Shown in pieces: positions 36,443 to 48,139 of a stretch of DNA of 64,000 nucleotides. Position 1 is the first letter of the stretch, and each line of letters starts with the position of its first letter. The DNA comes from Thysanoteuthis rhombus (lineage: Eukaryota > Mollusca > Cephalopoda > Oegopsida > Thysanoteuthidae), in contig OY735207.1 of NCBI GenBank assembly GCA_963457665.1, forward strand, positions 59,411,613 to 59,475,612. The letters are read 5' to 3'. Under the pieces are notes generated by a model. That model was not told the DNA's origin, made no database searches, and worked only from the letters and a program-made list of their open reading frames with translations. The position numbers and the translations under genes were made by a program.

Positions 36443-36740
36443 AATAATAATAATAATAATAATGATGATGATATTAATAATCTTCATCATCATTATCATC
36501 AATATGAGTTACTGATTTGCCGGTATGGAAAATGTTATGCTCTCATTCAATGATGGAGACGACTAAGACGATGATGATGATGAGGATGATATTGTTTCTA
36601 TTGTAGGCTATCATAATAGAACAATTCCAAAATGAGGTCGCCATTGCACAGTGTCATAGGAGCGGATCTTTCTGTCAAACATTTCTGATACATTGTCAAT
36701 AACCAAGACATGATGACAATCATGAGGAGGTAGCTCTCCC
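36443..36740. repeat. AAT/GAT/CAT trinucleotide-rich region
   Basis: (AAT)n and (GAT)n short arrays at 36,443-36,475, CAT-rich 36,483-36,502 and GATGAT at 36,561-36,585. The remainder is anonymous. Confidence 0.7.
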
Positions 36741-37043
36741 TTCTCCTCTTTTCATCTTTCTAATTTCTGTTCATTTCCCCCCCCCCCCTTTCTTTCATTC
36801 ATTTATTCCGTCGAAGATTCTTTCAAATACTCGGGACTCAGTGACCGAGGAAGTTCACCAAGGACAAATAGTATTCATCCTCTCCTTTTTTTTTTTTGCC
36901 GTTTTCTTTCTACTGTTCTATTACTATTCTTCTTTCTTCCCTTTTTCTCTCTGATTCTTCTTTTCTTCTTTCTTTTTGTGTATCGTTCTCTCTCTTTCTT
37001 TTTTCCTTGATTCTGTCTTCTTTTTCTTTCGCTTCTTTCCCTT

Positions 37044-37074
<31 letters not shown>

Positions 37075-37215
37075 TATCTTTCAAATAATCTAGGACAAGT
37101 AACCATAGAAGTATTCTTTCTCCTTTTCTGTTTTTCCTCCTCTTCCCCTTCGTCTCCATTTGCATCTCTCTTTTTTCTTCTCTTCTACATCCCCCCCTTT
37201 TTTTGTCTTTCAAAT
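36740..37215. repeat. Pyrimidine-rich tract with (TTTC)n
   Basis: About 470 bp strongly biased to C and T on the plus strand, with a (CTTT)n core at 37,043-37,074 and homopolymer C and T runs. The Lys/Arg/Glu-rich minus ORF and Phe/Ser-rich plus ORFs here are compositional artefacts. Confidence 0.85.
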
Positions 37216-37985
37216 ATTTGATTCTCTTTAATGAATATATGATAATACTTTCTTATTTGGGGCTGGGAAAACCTTAGCTATAAAATGGCTAATTTGATTA
37301 ACTTTTGAGGCACTTTTAGTTATATAATTAAATTAAATTGAATTACATAGTTTCTTCTTTGAGTTCAAATAGATTTTTTCGGTGAACTGTCGTTTTAATT
37401 AACTTTTAAGGCCCAACCTTATATTGTCTATGTTCTTATTTTCCTTACATAAGGATAAAATGAATTTTTTTCTTTATGATAAATGATATAAAGGGAATAA
37501 GTTACATTGTTTCCTCTTTGACCGAAAGATATTTTTTTTAAGGAACAATTGTTGGTTGGATTGTTCTGCCTCACTTATTTAAAGTTTTTTTTGGTTTTTT
37601 GGTTTTTTTGCAATAAAAAATCTCATCATCCTAGCCGCCAGTAACACTAAACTGTATGTTATCAAAACCAAAATCGCAAATCTTAAACGGTAGTAACTAT
37701 ATTGCTGAGGTTAATCGGAAGTAGCCATTACTTTTATAGCTAACGTCTTTTCGATATCAATTAAGAAAGGATTACCTCAATATATTATATCAACTAGAGC
37801 CAAATAAAGTGAGGAAATTGGCTTAGGAAGATTACCCTTCACCAATTCTCAAAGAAGTAGGGGGGGGCTTTAATATCTTGACTTTTACCAAAGCTCTGAA
37901 ATCGAGGCATATCCATCAATAATCATCAATAATTAAGAAATTACGACCCAAAAGGCCACCGTGGACAGGTTTCTACTTTATTCCT
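37216..37985. other. Anonymous AT-rich DNA
   Basis: No gene recognised. 'tttggttttttggtttttt' at 37,590 is a T/G-rich simple patch. Confidence 0.4.
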
Positions 37986-37989
37986 ATTT

Positions 37990-38340
37990 TTTCTCCACAG
38001 ATTGCCCCTGCTATCTGAAAGTGGGGCTTTCCTCTAAAACTCTTCATAAGCCAAAATGGTGTTGAGCAAAGAAGCAATTACAATTGATTTATACGGGGGA
38101 GATATTTGTGTGTCCCCAGGCACCAAAAATCCTGATGATGGAATATTGGGGTAAATCGTCAGAGATTAGAACGATGGGAATTAAAGGAAACTAGAGCGTA
38201 AGAGAGAGAGGAAGAGGTTGTGCACTGTCTCTATAACTACCTAAACGCTGGACGCTATTCTCGCTTTTAACCTTTTTTTCGTAAAAGCCCAAAAGTGGTG
38301 TGAAGTGAACTTTCAAAATTCGGACGATACCTGTACTACT
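37990..38340 (-). repeat. Dispersed repeat R4
   Basis: Minus copy sharing 'gctggacgctattctcgctt', 'gtgaactttcaaaattcgga' and 'cgatacctgta' with the 34.85-35.38 kb copy, and 'ggggctttcctctaaaactc' at the far side. Confidence 0.6.
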
Positions 38341-38691
38341 TTTTTTTAATTTTTGTATTTTCTCTTCTCTGATCTTTTTTTTTTTTTTTCAATATTTTTT
38401 GTTTTGCTTTTTTTTCTTTTCCTTTTTTTCATTTTTCGTTGAGGAACAAAAGTTAGCTCCCTAATATTGCAGAGAATAACTGCTGTAGCGAGTTACATCC
38501 TAACTGTGTTCTCCACATTTCTGACCACGTGCAGTACTAACTAGGCTTGATAAGTAACAATAACAACGAGATTGATAGTAATAATCAATTCTTTAAAAAT
38601 AGTAATAATGGTCATAACTATGAAATGATGTTAAGATATTATGATATTTACAAAAGCAAGAAAAAAACAATAAAGTAAATAGAGAGTGCAG

Positions 38692-38780
38692 AAGGAAGGA
38701 AAGAAAGAAAGAAGGAAGGAAAGAAAGAAAGAAGGAAAGAAAGAAAGAAAGAAAGAAGGAAGGAAAGAAAGAAGAAAAGA
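38692..38780. repeat. (GAAA/GGAA)n microsatellite
   Basis: Purine tetranucleotide repeat with mixed GAAA and GGAA units. It generates the Phe/Leu/Ser-rich minus ORFs here. Confidence 0.95.
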
Positions 38781-38844
38781 ACAACAATAATAAAAACAAG
38801 CAGACAAAAACGTGTTTTTGTATCTTTCCTCCTTCTATCTATCA

Positions 38845-39240
38845 TAAACTGTCGACGAAAACAGCCAACATAGGTTTCTTTAGTTTTCATGTCGGTCCGG
38901 CTGGCTGTGTGTGTATGTATGTCGCAGGCCTACAGGTCGCACCAATTCAAACATTTACTCCTTAGCATGTCTACGAAAAATGCTCTTTGGTTTCCAACTT
39001 AGGATTTTAGCGGGGTTTCAATTTGCAATGGAAATTTATCCCAGTTTTTGCCCGCTCGTTATTTGAAAATACAGACTTTCTCAGGGATCACCGCCCAACT
39101 AGAGGCAAGACAAGTAACTTCATCGATCATCCCTTTTTTTTTCATTTTTTTAATTGATCATTCCCAACACGGCAAACTCCCCATAAGACGTTATTCACGT
39201 GACGGTTACTATCGACCGACTAACCAGACCTGTTTTTTAA
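38845..39240 (+). repeat. R1 copy with intact CACGTGAC
   Basis: Head 'cataggtttctttagttttc', 'ggtccggctggctg', middle 'tttactccttagcatgtct' and 'gggatcaccgcccaac'. Tail 'ttcacgtgacggttactatc' (CACGTGAC at 39,196-39,203) ends 'taaccagacctgt'. The 150-codon ORF at 39,048-39,500 is mostly this repeat. Confidence 0.8.
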
Positions 39241-39865
39241 AAGCTTCTTGTCTTAATTTTGTTAGACTGAGTGTTTTAATCATTGTCCGTGGGGTTTTTC
39301 TATGCCAGATGGTACACAATCGGAACTTTGTGAAAAAAAAAAGCGCGGATGTTAGTCGAAACAAATCGTATTCCATGATTAGATTCTTTTGTAATTCAAG
39401 GGTAGAACTACACATTAACATTTTCCCACGTCAAAAAAAAAATTTGACATGTAAATATGAAATATTTCTCAGGCGCCGAAATCGCACTGAGTTTGATTGA
39501 CATCTGCTCAAAATATTCACCCGCGTTTTTATTCATTTATTTATTTCAAATGTCAATGAGATTTGAAAGAGTTATTCTGTTAACTGTCTAAGTCAGCATG
39601 TGTCCTTACGCTGGCCACGGCAACAGCTGTCCCTGTCCGTATTTCACATTTCACAAGTTTCTTGACATGCGAAATAGACTTAGACAAGCGCTCAAAAATG
39701 GTGCCACTCACTTCACCATACGCTATTTACTCCATAGCTGGGGAGAAGTCGAATTCATACCTTTCCCAAGGGCATCAGCACCAGTCTCAGTCGTATTTTG
39801 AACTCGGCTCCTCCAGTCCATTCACGACATTAGAATTATACATTTTCTACTTTATTTGTAATCTG
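39241..39865. other. Anonymous spacer between R1 copies
   Basis: ORFs 39,598-39,801 and 39,662-40,009 overlap the R1 head and have no known domain. Confidence 0.4.
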
Positions 39866-39867
39866 TA

Positions 39868-40320
39868 TAACGTAGACTGTCAAAGTAGATTTCTTCAGTT
39901 GTTAAGTTGGCCTGGCTGGCTTGCTGGCTATGTATGTATCACGTATACAGTCTACACAAATGGAGCTAAAGGGCTGATGATAGAAACATTTACTCCTTAC
40001 TATGTCTAAAAAACTGTTTAGGTTTTTGTTTTTGTTTCTTTACTTCACCTCCTGAATAGGTTTTCAGCAGGGGGATCCAATCTACGATGTAGTTTTATGC
40101 TTAATTGGCCCCCTTGTTTATGCCCAGCAGCATTCAGGTTTGTTTTTTTGAAATTTGGACTTTAGAGATCGCTGCTTGAAAAGAAGGTGTGAGAAGTAAC
40201 TCATTCATTCATCACACCATTTTCCATTTTTTAATTGATCATCCCCAACACGGCATGTTGCCACGAGGCATTGGTCACTTGACAGTTTTTATCGAGTAAT
40301 AAACCAAACCCTTTAATATT
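39868..40320 (+). repeat. R1 copy
   Basis: 'ggcctggctggcttgctggc', 'tacagtctacacaaatggag', 'tttactccttactatgtct', 'ttttatgcttaattggcccc' and 'catccccaacacggcatg'. Its palindrome is mutated to GTCACTTGAC near 40,277. Confidence 0.8.
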
Positions 40321-40334
40321 CTCTTTGGGTCCTA

Positions 40335-40400
40335 CTACGAATCTATTGTACGAGTGGTATAGCGAGTTCAATCCTCACTTGGTACCCTCATTACCGAAAC
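40335..40400 (+). mobile_element. SINE-like fragment
   Basis: 'gcgagttcaatcctcacttg' resembles a B box. 'tacgagtggtatagc' precedes it. Partial only. Confidence 0.35.
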
Positions 40401-41315
40401 TTAGTGCATGACTGAACTAACCTTAGTGAATACTCATCATACATTATCTGTTAATATCGTCGTAAATTATCATTTACATAGTAGAAAGTTCGATTTTCAC
40501 CAGATGTATCACAATTTGGGCTCTGTGCCTGACTACGTAAAATTTAATGGATATATTTACTTCTCTTACTTCTCAAATTTACTTCCAGGGGAACAGATTT
40601 TGTGCCGACCCAGCTGCTTCATTTGAGGAAGACTGGGTCACTATTGTTCTGTTCCTCAAAGATGAGCGGGGGTCGTTTGGAAGGTGCATTTCCCCCGGAT
40701 TCAGTGGAATCCAAATCTTCTTTTGTTCCCAGATTCCAGAAAAGCAGCGCCCCGCCCCCAACCCTTCCAATTGCGTTTGTGTTGCAATCTTCTGAGGCCA
40801 ACAAGTGCTACACTTTGCCCATGGGTAACTAGGAACAGTATAAGGTCAGGTCGTTTAACTACCTGAGGTATTTTCATATACCTGCATTCCTAAGATGTAT
40901 CGACAAAACCGATAGTATACCCGTCACATCAGTCTGTATTCATCTAAATTGCTAAATGGGTATTTTGACTATTCTCATCTCGTGTTTCATTTCCTGGCTT
41001 AACGTTTCTTATTTACTGAAGGTGTAGACGAGACTGGTTCATGAATATTCATACAAGGTCGATCTAGAAAGTATACAGCCATCTCAAGAACTGGTTGCAC
41101 TTTATTCAACTTGGCAACTAAACAGGACAGAGACGACATTACAGCGCACACGTGAACAGACACGATCCCATTGGTTGACCCAGTCGGCGGTGAGATGCTA
41201 CTGAGTGAGCTTGTGCACTGTGTGACTGCTTCATTCAAAATGATTTTTGTTTTTTTTGGGGGGGGCAAACATTGTTTGAACTACGCCTGAATGAAAACCC
41301 ACCCTACCTCCATAG
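40401..41315. other. Anonymous DNA
   Basis: Overlapping ORFs on both strands at 40,547-40,866 are GC-richer than surroundings but match no family. The minus ORF 40,999-41,268 is also unrecognised. Confidence 0.35.
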
Positions 41316-41319
41316 TCCA

Positions 41320-41430
41320 GATTTGGCTCTCGTGACTTCTAGCTTTCCCAAAGAGATTTCAGACCGTGGACAAAAATTAAGGAGAACGCGACGAGGCAGC
41401 TGTGAGTAATCCAGAGGAGAACTTTGAAGA
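41320..41430 (-). repeat. Partial R2 copy
   Basis: On the minus strand 'cagctgcctcgtcgcgttct' then 'ttgtccacggtct' matches 'cagctgcctcgtcgcgtttt' and 'ctcgtccacagttt' at 13.35 kb. Confidence 0.5.
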
Positions 41431-41934
41431 CTGCGCTGAAAAGAAGGAGTGACGCTCGAATAAGTGCGTGAGTTCTCAAAGGGAACCACTTGGAAGAGAC
41501 TAAGAAGTTATTGCCTTACGTAGACTGTGTTTTTGTTGATATAAATAGCTGGGTACTATCTGGAGAGACCTCATAAATAAACAATGAGTAGGTTTAAGAC
41601 GTTCAATTCTTTCCGATTCTTAGTACTTTAAAAAAATGGAGTATTTTATGACTCTTCAAGTTTTACGTTTGAAAGTTCTTCAAAGAAAATAAACCTTTTA
41701 ATTACTCTCTAATTCAGGCCGTAAAATATATTTGCATCACGACTTGTCACTTCAGCATCAGTTTAATCTAAATGTTGAGCTAAGAAAATCAACATAAATA
41801 CTTTTCATCGAAACAAAAAAAAAAAACTCGATTTTTTTTCTCTTTCAAGTGGACTTCATATTTTTTTCTCCCCTTCCATTTTCTAATTTTTAAAGATTTC
41901 TACCCTTCTTCGTTTTTTTTTTTGGGGGGGGGGA

Positions 41935-42345
41935 GACAGTCTATCAAAACTCTTAACATAGGTTTTTTTCAGTTTTCAGGCGAGTCTAGCTGACTGGCTA
42001 TGTATGTATCACGCGTACAGGCCACACCAATAGAGCTAGAGGACCGACAATTCAAAGATTTACTCTTCATGTCTACAAAGACCATTTTTGTATCTTGAAA
42101 ATTCAATTTAAAAGGTGAGTTTATGCTAAACTGGCCCCTCTAGTTGCGTCCGGTAGCGTTCGCGCTTTTTCCCTTGAAATTCGGACTTTTTTCTGTGATC
42201 ACCGCCCAACAAAAGGCGAGAAAAGTGATTTATTCATTAATCACCCCTTTTTCAATTTTTGATTGATCACCCCCAACATGACATCCTACCCAAAGAGGTT
42301 GGTCACGTGACGGTTTCTATTGAGTAATTAAGGAAACCTATTTCT
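41935..42345 (+). repeat. R1 copy with intact GTCACGTGAC
   Basis: Head 'ctgactggctatgtatgtat' + 'cacgcgtacaggcc', 'aatagagctagaggaccg', 'ttcggacttttttctgtgat', 'caccgcccaac', 'gattgatcacccccaacatg', and GTCACGTGAC at 42,302-42,311. Confidence 0.82.
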
Positions 42346-43035
42346 TTTTACTTTACGCTCTAGTTATTTCTTTTTATTTTTTTGTTCTCGTTGTCCACAG
42401 TTTTTTCTATTCAACCCCAGATTTTTTTTTCTTTACTCTCCCAAACTAAATCGCTTGGAAAAAGAACACAGCAAGCCAAGTTTAATCTCCAGCTGGAACA
42501 GTTTGCGTTCACTTTGCAATGATACTCTTGGGGAAGTCATGAATCTGTCTAAACCCCATCACCAGCTATTGGGGGGAAATAGCGCAAGGTGAAGTGAGTG
42601 ACACCACTTTGGATGCCTGTCGCATTTCACAAATCGCATAGTAACGTGATATTCTAAGCAGAGACGACCGAAGTCATAGCCAGCGTAAGGGCACTACTGC
42701 CTTTACTTCTCTCAAACAACTTTGCCTTTCAAACGACGTTATCTTTTCTCCCGTTTGCGTTAGCCTCGACACTAATTTTATAATTCAGTAATGCCGTTGT
42801 CCATCTCAATTAGTTATTAGAGATTATTCACTTTCCTTGCAAATTTAGCTTCCATAGCTCGAGGAAAAGTTGAGAAAACAAACCCTAATCACTGGTAGGA
42901 ATTCATAGAGATTATTTACTCAACTTGCTGGCAGATTTTACATATAATATAAAAAGACAGGCAGTCTACGATTACCAACACGGAAGATATTGGTTGCCAG
43001 ATATCCGAATCTAAACCCCAAACTGAGAGTGATAG
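42346..43035. other. Anonymous DNA
   Basis: No gene recognised. Confidence 0.35.
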
Positions 43036-43040
43036 GACAG

Positions 43041-43387
43041 TAATTTTTGGTTATTTGGTCCTGAAATACAATAGCATAAAGAGTGCCAAAATTTATCCCC
43101 TTTGGGCTAAAATGGCTGAATTCATTGCTGAAAATACTATGTTCGCTTCAAGAAACGTTGGGGTTCATGCTAATCTTAAAAATCTAAGACATCTTTCTCG
43201 GAACCCTTACCCTAACCCCTAACCCAAACATTTTATATGAATTTTGGAGTGCTCACAACACTATTAGCCAAAAGGTTAGCTGGAGATGAAAATTATGAAA
43301 AATTTAGTCATTTTTAGCCATCAAGAGGGATAACTTCTCGATATCTTTATGCTATCGTATGTTAGAACCAAATAATCAAGACAGCCG
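43041..43387. repeat. Foldback element with telomere-like core
   Basis: Arms of at least 75 bp: the left arm at 43,041-43,120 ('ggttatttggtcctgaaata', 'caatagcataaaga', 'gggctaaaatgg') pairs with the complement of 43,310-43,387 ('agccatcaagaggg', 'ctttatgctatcg', 'agaaccaaataatc'). The interior includes 'cttaccctaacccctaaccc' at 43,206-43,225, a degenerate TTAGGG-type motif. Non-coding. Confidence 0.65.
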
Positions 43388-43885
43388 ATCCGATATTCAA
43401 TATTTTGTGTATATACGTAAATGCTGGAACCCTAACCTTTTGGGGTGCCTACTTCAGGGAGATATACTTACACGACAATTATATCACATCTCTGGTGATC
43501 AGCGAGCAGGGATTCTTATGAAAATAAACATAGTTCCTTGAGATCTATCACTCAGGTAGAATCTCCTTATTTCAATGGAAGGAGTGGGATGAGTTATTCC
43601 CTGACACCTACAGAAATTCGTCTCACAAACCAATTTTTAGTGCAGTGGTTTCGAAACTTGAACTCTCAAGGACCCTTCTATGAAATAAATATTCTGGCCG
43701 ACCCTTATTTTCACCATTTAGTTCCTACGCTAATGAATGAACTACAATAAAAATAACAATTTTTGACCTTTTCATGGATTGTATTGGAGGCACTCAGAGA
43801 GCGTATCTCTCTGCCAACGCCATTGTCAGAGGAAGTGATTGAGAATGGATCAGCCAAAAATGTAATCACTTCTTCAATAGCCGAT

Positions 43886-44240
43886 TGCCCACCCTTCCAT
43901 AAATTTTGATTGAAATGCATGGAGAACTTTCAGATGTATTGTATGGACAGTCATGTGCGTATGCATTGAATGTACAAAAAAAAAAGAAAGAAAAATATCT
44001 ATCGATTAAAATCCGCTAAAAATTTCAATCAACCTTTCCTTACTCAATTACCCAACCTTCTACAAATTTTCATCGAAATGCATGGAGAACTTCGGAAGAT
44101 ATTGTTTGGACAATCATATGCATTTACATTGAATGTGCGAACAAAGAAAAAGAAAGATATCTTTCAATCGGATCCGCCCAAAATTTCAATCAACCTTTCC
44201 TAACTCCATTTTCCGTCCTTACACGAAATTTAATTGAAAC
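43886..44240. repeat. 164-bp tandem repeat, just over two units
   Basis: Landmarks recur at about 164 bp spacing: 'cccacccttccataaatttt' (43,887) and 'cccaaccttctacaaatttt' (44,051), 'gaaatgcatggagaac' in both, 'tgcattgaatgt' and 'tacattgaatgtg', and 'aaaatttcaatcaacctttc' in both. A partial third unit starts near 44,208. Confidence 0.8.
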
Positions 44241-44764
44241 CCAACGAATAATTCGTTGGCAGAAGTTAAAAAGAGAGAGTTGGTTGCTATTAGGTATTGA
44301 GAAGAAGCTGATGCTGGTTCGTTACGATTGAACAAGACCTGCGTGTCGCCAATAATTTTTTCTGTACAATGACGTAAGCTTTCAAAATGGAGTGCTTCAC
44401 ATCATCGCTAAGAAGAGTAATTAAAGAGATGGTGTGGATTTATCATCCCCATATAATTGATGATTCACAGTGGGAAGCCAGAGTGCTGGAAACATTTATG
44501 AATCTCCGTTGTGGTTTGCTTGCATTCGCTGATTCGTTGATGCTAATGGACTTCTCTACTTTCCCATCGACATTACCCCTCATCTCTACTACCCACCCAC
44601 ACAGTTGTTCTCTTCATGATCAATCAGTTGCAAGCTAGTTTATTGGATTCAGAGATATTTCACACGTGCTGCTGTCTCGGGATTCCAAAACAAATTGTGA
44701 ATAATGGACCCAATCGAGAATCTGAAAAATTGTTCTTCGTTTTGTTTTTTATTTCTCTATATTT

Positions 44765-44920
44765 CACATATATATATGTGTGTGTGTGTGTCTGTCTGTC
44801 TGTCTGTCTGTCTGTGACCAGTGTATTAATATGACTTATAATGTATCCGAGATCCGAATTACAACTGTTCCGAGATACGACCTGCCAGTCGGAGTGGAAC
44901 CCGGTCTTACGTCAGGAGCA

Positions 44921-45003
<83 letters not shown>

Positions 45004-45141
45004 CATGTGTGTCTGTCTGTCTGTATGTGTGTGACCAGTGTATTAATATGACTTATAATGTATCCGAGATCCGAATTACAACTGTTCCGAGATACGACCT
45101 GCCAGTCGGAGTGGAACCCGGTCTTACGTCAGGAGCAAGTT

Positions 45142-45240
<99 letters not shown>

Positions 45241-45405
45241 CATGTGTGTCTGTCTGTCTGTATGTGTGTGACCAGTGTATTGATATGACTTATAATTTAT
45301 CCGAGATCCGAATTACGACTGTTCCGAGATACGACCTGCCAGTCGAAGCGGAACCCGGTCATAAGTCAGGAGCAAGTATGTATACGTGCGTGTGTGTGTG
45401 TGTAT
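44765..45405. repeat. Triplicated unit with embedded AT/GT/GTCT arrays
   Basis: A unique core of about 115 bp ('gaccagtgtattaatatgac', 'cgagatccgaattacaactg', 'gagatacgacctgccagtcg', 'cgtcaggagcaagt') occurs at about 44,815, 45,032 and 45,269. Each core is preceded by (GT)n and (GTCT)n, and the first two are followed by (TA)n. The third copy has diverged slightly. Periods are about 217 and 237 bp, differing mainly by array length. Confidence 0.93.
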
Positions 45406-45724
45406 TAGTGAGGTATAACGTATTATAGATGATGAAAGAAAGATTGAAGAAGGGAATGAGAGAAGTAAGAGTCAGCCCAAGCAAAAAAAAAAAAGAGAGT
45501 GAAAGAGAAAGATGCAGAACATGCGTACGTGAAGGAGTGCGCCACGATTCTTTACGAATAGGCTCTGTTTCGATCCATTTTAGTTTCTATAGGCGACCGG
45601 ATATTACGCATCGGCAGTTTCCCACGCCATCTAGCGGAGACAACGGTTGCAAGCTTTCAAGCAGGTGAATTACCGCTGATTGATTGTCGAGGCTAAACAT
45701 ATTTATTTATTTATTAGTAACCGC

Positions 45725-45785
45725 CAACCAAACTGTCACCAAAACTATCAACATAGGTTTCTTCCGTTTTCAACAGTGGCGGGCA
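45725..45785 (+). repeat. R1 head fragment
   Basis: 'aactgtcaccaaaactatca' + 'acataggtttctt' matches the R1 head, then the copy stops. Confidence 0.6.
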
Positions 45786-45972
45786 CAGCAAACGAAAAAT
45801 TGATAAACCGCCAAAAATTTAGCAGAAGCAAGGAAAACCGCGAACTTTATTTCTATGAATTTGGCTTGGGTTCGGGTTTTTTGCTCTAAGATGCAGTGAG
45901 CCGAATTTTTATATGTTGCAGCTTAGACATTGAGCTTTGAATAAACTCTATGTTAAATGTAAACTAATGTTT

Positions 45973-46062
45973 AATTGGCTCCGCAACGCCCATGATAGAA
46001 GTGTGATAAATCCTGGGGAAGGTCTATGTCCAACGACGGACGTTAAAAGACTGATGATGATG
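45973..46062 (+). mobile_element. RTE-like LINE 3' tip
   Basis: 'ggctccgcaacgcccatgat', 'cctggggaaggtctatgtcc', 'gacggacgttaaaagac' and a (TGA)n tail: the last 90 bp of the RTE family. A typical extreme 5' truncation. Confidence 0.8.
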
Positions 46063-46199
46063 AATGATTAATTTCATTTGGTAATCAAATTATTTATGTA
46101 CGTAATCATGATATACCTTTTTGGAAAGCTGTATGCCTAAGCTATAATATATTAAAAAGAAAAAACTTTTCACTCTAAAAACTATTGAAGGATTCACTA

Positions 46200-46615
46200 T
46201 CTGTTTAGTGGTTTCCACCGTTGATTTTCGAGTTGATCTGACTGGCTGGTTGGCTGGCTGGCTGGCTATGTATATTTATATTACGCGTACACATTGCATA
46301 CATAGAGCAAGATGGCTGAGAATCTAAACATCCTTATTAGGTCTAAAAAAAATTTTTTTAGGGTTCGATTTACAATGTAATTTCATGCCACATTGATCCC
46401 TTAGTTTGTGTCCAACATCATCCATGCTTGTTTTTTTTTAATGGAAATTCAGATTTTTTTAATGATCACTGCCGAACAAAAGACAAAGAAGTAACTTATC
46501 CAGTATCTACCACTTTCCCCAATTTTGTAATTGATCACCCTCAACATGTCTTGTTCCTGAGAGACGTTGGTCACTCAGCAGTTTCTATTGAGTGACTACC
46601 AAGACATGTGTATTT
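46200..46615 (+). repeat. R1 copy
   Basis: 'gactggctggttggctggct', 'attacgcgtacacattgc', 'gggttcgatttacaatgtaa', 'aatgatcactgccgaac' and 'gattgatcaccctcaacatg'-like tail. The palindrome has decayed to GTCACTCAGC. Confidence 0.78.
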
Positions 46616-47365
46616 GTTTATCTCTGTTTTAATTTTTTTCTTTCTCTTTAGTTTACTCTTTCGTTACGTTTTTTTCCTTTTCTTCCCCTGATTCTTTTTT
46701 ATTTTCTTCAATGTTTTGTCGTCTGTCATGGATTATTTCTCTCTCTTTCTGTTAAGTAGTTTCCTTTTTGAGCATTTCATCGTCATCTATTCTTTTCTCT
46801 TTCAAAATCTGAGCCAATCCTCTTTCCTCCACACACACTCACTCATGGGTGAACACTCAAAAAGAAGTGACACGAACAACGTTTCACGTCTGTTGTCATA
46901 CTTATTGATCCTTCATACGTTTTGGGGGTAACCTACGTAAGCAAGCCCTGTATCTCAAAAAAACAAAATGACGTGTAGTTTGAATTAACACCCATATACA
47001 ATATATTATGATAATACACCATATAAAATAGCAAACTACATATATGACATAAGCTTTATGTTAAAATCATAGCTGAAAGGGAGGTGATGTCTGATTCACA
47101 CTGCTGGAGTGCCATGTTAACATAATTGTTTTGTTTTCATAATCCCCGAAACTGTTACACGGTAAACAACTGATGATCACAACAAGAGAAAATTCGCACA
47201 TGTCACCATGATATCAAAGTCAATGTAAAACATACGAATATACACAAAAAAACTACATAAAGTACATTCACAGATATTGGGAAATGAGTGACTGAAGTGA
47301 CACAAAAAAGTTCTTTAAAAAGTTTTTTTTTAATATGTTTAGTATTCAGAGCTGCGAAGCTTTCT
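46616..47365. other. Anonymous AT-rich DNA
   Basis: T-rich after the R1 end. No gene recognised. Confidence 0.35.
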
Positions 47366-47366
47366 A

Positions 47367-47369
<3 letters not shown>

Positions 47370-47433
<64 letters not shown>

Positions 47434-47434
47434 T
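47370..47434. repeat. (AT)n microsatellite
   Basis: About 30 units with one G interruption, just upstream of R5. Confidence 0.96.
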
Positions 47435-47639
47435 AATAATGTCTTTAGTAATTTGCAAGATTACAAAGAAGAAACAACATTTTTCCGTTGTTGATATTTA
47501 ATCATAATGCTCAATATTTATCAAAGCAAATTGAGCTATTGATACACGAAATAAAATTTTAAAGGAAAATCCCGATGGATATCAGTCTTTCGTGCCTTCC
47601 GGTTGCCGAAAATATTGATATATTTGAATATCCCTTTTA

Positions 47640-47640
<1 letters not shown>
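47435..47640 (+). repeat. Dispersed repeat R5
   Basis: 'ccgttgttgatatttaatca', 'tgctcaatatttatc' and 'gagctattgatac' align with the 56.0 kb copy ('cggttgtagatgtttaatca', 'tgctcaatatttaac', 'gagctactgatat'). Both follow a long AT array. 'tttcgtgccttccgg' echoes 'tttcgtgcctac' at 56.13 kb. Confidence 0.6.

Positions 47641-47642
<2 letters not shown>

Positions 47643-47684
<42 letters not shown>
47643..47684. repeat. (AT)n microsatellite
   Basis: About 21 units between R5 and R4. Confidence 0.96.
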
Positions 47685-47686
<2 letters not shown>

Positions 47687-47687
47687 A

Positions 47688-48045
47688 ATACAGGTAGTCC
47701 CCGTTTTTCCAAAGTTCACCTTAAGTCACTTTTTCCGCTTTTTTTCCTAAAGAAGGAGAAAAGCAAAAAGAGCGTCAGCTTTTATTTTGGAGGAACCCAT
47801 TATAGAGGCAGAGCACACTCTCTCACTTTATCTTCTGCACCCCAATCTACTGTATCTTCCACCACCACAACCTTCGATGAACCTGACTGACATACCATCA
47901 TAACCATTTTGGGGGTCTAGGGACGCTCAAAAATCTTTCCTAAAAAATTGATTGTAATTGCTACTACGGTTTTTGTCATTTCAGCTTACTAAAGGCTTTT
48001 ATAGGTACGCTATGTTTTCGAATACCAACAGAGACCCGTATATCT
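47688..48045 (+). repeat. Dispersed repeat R4
   Basis: 'tacaggtagtccccgttttt' start, 'ctgactgacataccatcata' + 'accattttgggggtctaggg' middle, and 'ttttataggtacgctatgtt' near the end. The minus copy at 34.9 kb matches. Confidence 0.7.
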
Positions 48046-48082
48046 GTGATAATTAATATAAGTATTTAATTACAATTGAAGA

Positions 48083-48086
<4 letters not shown>

Positions 48087-48136
<50 letters not shown>

Positions 48137-48137
48137 G
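48087..48137. repeat. (CT)n microsatellite
   Basis: About 24 CT units with one interruption. Confidence 0.97.
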
Positions 48138-48139
48138 TT

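Noticed and set aside
39048-39500. 150-codon plus ORF
   Set aside because: Its first half is repeat R1 and the remainder shows no known domain.
41020-41290. Minus ORF of 89 codons as a transposase fragment
   Set aside because: The layout hinted at a transposon, but no conserved residues could be matched.
43206-43225. Interstitial telomere array
   Set aside because: Only about three degenerate units. The similar patches at 13,752 and 33,235 are even shorter. Not evidence of a telomere fusion.
44387-44638. 83-codon plus ORF as a gene
   Set aside because: No motif, no clear splice or polyadenylation context; adjacent to tandem repeats.
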